A DNA stretch of 64,000 nt from Callorhinus ursinus (taxonomy: Eukaryota > Chordata > Mammalia > Carnivora > Otariidae): positions 128,373,024 to 128,437,023 of the forward strand of contig NW_020312785.1 in assembly GCF_003265705.1 (NCBI RefSeq), written 5' to 3'. Position 1 is the stretch's first letter, and each line of letters starts with the position of its first letter. Below, piece by piece: positions 60,396-64,000 of the stretch. Both the position numbers and the translations under genes were made by a program. Below the pieces are notes generated by a model that saw only the letters and a program-made list of their open reading frames with translations, was not told the DNA's origin and did no database searches.

Positions 60396-60714
60396 CCAGT
60401 GGGCATTCCTGTAGGTGAAAAATTTGTCTATAATTATCTGAGCCTAGGGTTGAACTTTGTTTCACACACAAATACAAAATATTTTGGTAAGAATGCAGCT
60501 ACTGTGCAGATCAAGGGAAAAGTTGACTTGGTTTTGATCTGAATTTTGCCAAAAATCGTTCATGAATTTCCAAAAGAATCACATTAATAATGGCAACACT
60601 ACTCCTGGCAATTCAATCACTAATTCAACACACCTCTGTCAGACTACATTTGTAGCTTTCTCTTTCCCAGTGCAACAGTCTTCATTATATCTTCTAAGAA
60701 CAAAATGTATTCCA

Positions 60715-60865
60715 TGTACCAACAGCACTGACATCACCAGGAAGCTTGTAAGAAATACAGAATCTCAGAGCCCACCCAACACGTAATGAACAAGAATCTG
60801 CTTTTTAACAAGATCCCAGGAGATTTGTATGCACGGTCAAGTTTGGGAAGTGCTCTTCTAGTGTA
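60715..60865 (+). mobile_element. MER5-like hAT-Charlie fossil
   Basis: AGCACTGACATCACCAGGAA, CAGAATCTCAGAGCCCACCC and AACAAGATCCCAGGAGATTT follow MER5 order. Confidence 0.75.
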
Positions 60866-60992
60866 TATGGGGAAGCATAGTTCTAATGTGGTTGTGCACA
60901 AGCATTATATATTAAAATAAATATTATTAGTTACTTTTTTATTTTTCTATTTTATAATTAGTACATACAGATTTTTAAAATTATGTTTGTAT

Positions 60993-61295
60993 AAAAAACT
61001 GAAATAGAACCATAAATACAAAGAACAAACAGGTGGTTGCCAACAAGAAGAGGGGGGATGGACAAAATGGGTAAAGGGGAGTGGGAGATACAGGCTTCCA
61101 ATTATGGAATAAGTAAGTCATGGGGATGAGAGGTACAGCATAGGGAATATAGTCAATGGTATTGTAATAACTTTGTGTGGTGACAGATGGTAGCTACACT
61201 TGTGGTGAGCACAGGGTAATATATAGAGCTATCAAATCACTATGTTGTACACCTGAAACCAAGGTAATGTTGTGTCAACTATACTTCAAAAAAAC
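60993..61295 (+). mobile_element. L1 3' end, same subfamily as 26918-27285
   Basis: CATAAATACAAAGAACAAAC, CTTCCAATTATGGAATAAGT, GGTGACAGATGGTAGCTACA and ATGTTGTACACCTGAAACCA. A Can-SINE follows directly. Confidence 0.85.
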
Positions 61296-61306
61296 TATGT
61301 TTGTAG

Positions 61307-61500
61307 GGGCACCTGGGTGGCTCAGTTGTTAAGCGTCTGCCTTCGGCTCCGGTCATGGTCCCAGGGTCCTGGGATCGAGCCCCGCATCAGTCTCCTCGCG
61401 CTGCGGGAAGCCTGCTTGTCCCTCTCCCACTCCCCCTGCTTGTGTTCCCTCTCTCACTATGTCTCTCTCTGTCAAATAAATAAATAAAATCTTTTTTAAA
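61307..61500 (+). mobile_element. Can-SINE
   Basis: The head GGGCACCTGGGTGGCTCAGT at 61307, with body and AAATAAATAAAATC tail. The flanks AACTATGTTTGTAG and AATTACATTTGTAG form the TSD (left end 61306, right end 61516). Confidence 0.93.
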
Positions 61501-61516
61501 AAAATTACATTTGTAG

Positions 61517-62034
61517 GCTATTTTATGTTAAGTAAGGGGGTGCAACAAAATATTTGTTTTAAATAGAGGAAATTGAGTGTGCGAGGATTGTGAGCCACTT
61601 AGTTGGTACCTAACCATCTGCCCAGTCATTGATTATCAACTCTTTATAACCCATAACCACTAGCTGAAGACTTGGAGCCACACAAATTATGATATCATCA
61701 TTGACTGAAATGCCTGTTGCTACCACCCACTAACCAGATGGATCCCTCTGGATAACCACATCAATCCAAATCAAGGCCAAATCCCAGGGTTCTTTGGGAT
61801 AGAAACTGTCTTTTCCCTAGCTGGTCATCTTCTTTCTCTTGATAATCAGATCTATTGACAAGTTAGTCTCTCCCTGCTACAAAATTTTCTGTACCAATGT
61901 AAGTTTTTCAAATCCCAATATGTTCTGCAATGATCCCACCAGAGCTATGAGGAAGGTACAGATATGACCCAGTGGCATTCAAACTTGAGGATTCTATATG
62001 AAACTTTCTGAGCTTCCAGAACGTTGCACACACC
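61517..62034. other. Unassigned DNA
   Basis: No gene or nameable repeat is seen in the 500 bp before the second duplicated block. Confidence 0.5.
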
Positions 62035-62542
62035 CACATCCAGCTAAATTTTTAAAAATACAGGGGCGCCTGGGTGGCTCAGATGGTTTAGTGTCTGCCT
62101 ACGACTCAGGTCATGATCCCAAGGTCCCAGGATTGAGCCTTGCATCGGGCTCCCTGCTCGGCAGGGAGACTGCTTCTCCCTCTCCTTCTACTGCTCCCCC
62201 TGCTTGTGCTCTCTCACTCTCTGTCAAATAAAATCTTTAAAAAATAAAATTAAATTAAAAATACATTTTAAAAATACATTTCCAAAGCAAAAGCAAATGA
62301 TTTGGCAGGGGTGAGAGGGGTTAGTGCTCACACTGGTATTATATGTTATCTTTCCTTGTTATGGCACAAACACTCAGAGAATTGTTCATTTCAATTACAA
62401 AAGCTAAATGATGTGATCTTTGTATGAATTATGCCACTGTAAAGAGAATTAAGAACAAAATCATCCTAGTTTCAGTTTCACCAATTATCTAGGAAATCTA
62501 ATCATTTTCAAATATAGGTTTCTCCCACTACCCAAAAGTAGA
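62035..62542 (+). repeat. 508-bp direct duplication, copy 2 (likely derived)
   Basis: Same block as 57692-58199, one visible mismatch, no gaps. The flanks (GTTGCACACAC on the left, TCATTCCTGTAAAATC on the right) are unlike those of copy 1. There is no poly(A) tail and no clear TSD. The Can-SINE inside it occupies 62063-62265. Confidence 0.97.
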
Positions 62543-62652
62543 TCATTCCTGTAAAATCTTTCAAAAGCCAAAAAGGGCATAAAGTGAAGAGTATCCCCTG
62601 CTTTCTGAAAGTTCACGTTAGTCCACTCTGCTTTTAGGAAAGACTTACATTT

Positions 62653-62710
62653 TATCAAAAAATTATGATGTACTATATGTTGGCTAATTGAATTTAAATT
62701 TAAAAAAAAA
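62653..62710 (+). mobile_element. 58-bp L1 tail micro-insertion
   Basis: A very short L1 3' terminus (CTATATGTTGGCTAATTGAA plus a short poly(A)) flanked by a 16-bp TSD, GGAAAGACTTACATTT at 62637-62652 and GGAAAGACATACATTT at 62711-62726, one difference. Confidence 0.85.
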
Positions 62711-62726
62711 GGAAAGACATACATTT

Positions 62727-63254
62727 GTAGCTGTTTTCTCTAACAGAAAGAAAATCCAAAGAGGATTTTTGCTTTACCAAAAAACAAAAACACCAAAACC
62801 TGTGACCATTCTAATGTAAGGCTTCTGTAAAAATGGAGTAACACAAACTTTTGGAAAGCAGAGGATACATGTTTGGTGATATTTTACATTGTGTATATGA
62901 ATCATGCTAGAATTATGACTTGCACAAAACTTTTTGAGCCTAAGGTATTAATATATTTGTAATATAATATTACTGTACCTTTTGAAACAGTTCCCAGCAG
63001 TCAAAACAGAAGTACCCACTTTACCAGTAATATTCCAGTAAATCATCTATACTGATCACATTATGCAAATTTTTCATTATGTACTTGAAAGGACATTTTT
63101 CCCCAGGCATCCTACCCTGAATCATCATCTCCAGTCTTGTAACTTAGCTCATAGCATGATTTGTTCCATAGAATAGCCTGTAGACCCTTATTTAAGATAG
63201 TTCAGATAGGAAGCAAAAAAGAACTTTAAAAAGTCAGAAAATGAGTGCTTAGCT
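62727..63254. other. Unassigned DNA
   Basis: No gene or nameable repeat is seen. Confidence 0.5.
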
Positions 63255-63405
63255 ATTGTTTTGCCAGTTATCAGGACTGTGATTTCAGGCAACATATCAA
63301 ACACTGCGAATCACAGTTTCCACATCTACAAAAGAAGAGAGTGGGCCAAATGGTCTATAACTTTCTTTCCAACTTTAACATGTTGTGATTATATCCAAAG
63401 AGCAA
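63255..63405 (+). mobile_element. MIR fragment
   Basis: GTTATCAGGACTGTGATTTC, GAATCACAGTTTCCACATCT and CAAATGGTCTATAACTTTCT follow MIR order, strongly diverged. Confidence 0.55.
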
Positions 63406-63644
63406 ACGTGTAAACTGTACAGCAATTTTATAACATTTCTGAATTCATCCTTGATATTAGGTCACTTGGTGATCTTTCAAATGATTGTAACTGTCAATAC
63501 TTGGTTATACATGTTCGTGGAAAGAAGCAATGTCATTCTTGATACAAAAATCAGGTAAAATTCACTTCCAAAAGTAGTATTTCAACTCTTTTACCCTCCT
63601 AAGTAAATGGAGTTGAGAAAAGCAGACCAAAAGAAGAGTCACAA

Positions 63645-64000
63645 GCGGGGCGGGGCAAGGTGGCGGAGGAGTAGGAGACCTGGATTTCCTCTGGTCTCAG
63701 GAATTCAGCTGGATAGGGATCAAACCATTCTGAACACCTACGAACTCAACAGGAGATCAAAGAAAAGAATAGCAACAATGCTCTGAACAGAAAAGAGACC
63801 ACATTCTGGAAGGTAGGACGTGCAGAGAAGTGAATGGGAGGCAATATTCAGGAGGATAGACGGCGGGGGAGGGGGCCTCCGTCGGCCGCTCTGGCAAGTG
63901 TTAGAGCAGGGGAGCACAAAATCGGAACTTTTAGAAGTCGGCTCCGCTGAGGGACGTGGCTCCAGTGGCTAAGCGGGGGGTGGAACCCTCGCGGGACAGT
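63645..64000 (+). mobile_element. L1 5' UTR, element continues beyond window
   Basis: The GC-rich text starting GCGGGGCGGGGCAAGGTGGC is the 5' end of a carnivoran L1: AGTAGGAGACCTGGATTTCC, then ACCTACGAACTCAACAGGAG and GCTCCAGTGGCTAAGCGGGG. This region is the internal RNA polymerase II promoter of L1. A CAAGRTGGCGG stretch at about 63656-63666 is where a YY1-like site sits in other L1 5' ends, here with G in place of A. Several former CpGs look decayed, so the copy is not brand new. Because the 5' end is present, the element may be full length. Confidence 0.88.

Noticed and set aside
60149..60418. 89-aa plus-strand frame
   Set aside because: Overlaps a hAT fossil and shows no domain; treated as chance.

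Overview
This window is carnivoran nuclear DNA that looks like a gene desert. The short tRNA-derived SINEs have the Can-SINE layout: a head reading GGGGCRCCTGGGTGGCTCAG, a CT-rich stretch, then (AAATAA)n and poly(A). Their sequence is the arctoid form (bear, seal or mustelid type) rather than the dog or cat form. The young LINE-1 copies are of carnivore type. I found no credible protein-coding gene, RNA gene, CRISPR array or prokaryotic feature. All longer open frames are LINE-1 ORF2 remnants, antisense shadows of them, microsatellite translations, or chance frames. Repeat family names below come from memory of consensus sequences, without a search, so treat subfamily names as provisional.

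Layout. 1-7134: unassigned DNA with a Can-SINE (2306-2536), a MER5A-like hAT fossil, an L2 interrupted by another hAT fossil and a Can-SINE (4298-5450), and further old L1/L2 pieces. 7135-9213: a 5'-truncated L1 with a 15-bp target-site duplication (TSD), an unusual double 3' end and a candidate 3' transduction. 10388-11274: a processed RPS6 pseudogene on the minus strand. 12000-26900: Can-SINEs, MIRs, L2s, a MER3-like element and old L1 fragments. 26918-32545: old L1 fragments and an L1-in-L1 mosaic. 33000-48720: mostly ancient repeats (MIR, L1M, L2, a long hAT fossil, an MLT1 LTR) separated by unassigned sequence. 48769-53281: a 4.5-kb L1 with most of a dead ORF2. 53451-53784: a short L1 with the same double 3' end, in reverse. 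54000-63640: Can-SINEs, old L1/MIR/L2, three hAT fossils close together, and a near-perfect 508-bp direct duplication. 63645-64000: the 5' UTR of an L1 that runs off the window.

The main interest is structural. Two apparently recent duplications stand out. One is a 1.17-kb inverted copy of part of the 48.8-53.3 kb L1, pasted at 30.7-31.9 kb and about 99% identical to its source. The other is a 508-bp direct copy 4,343 bp downstream of its source with one visible mismatch. Neither copy has a poly(A) tail, and the inverted copy has microhomology at its joins. There is also evidence for an L1 lineage that propagated with two tandem 3' ends, for an L1 3' transduction with its own AATAAA signal and tail, and for a 58-bp micro-insertion of an L1 tail with a 16-bp TSD. 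No genes act together here; the regulatory content visible is limited to the internal L1 and SINE promoters.
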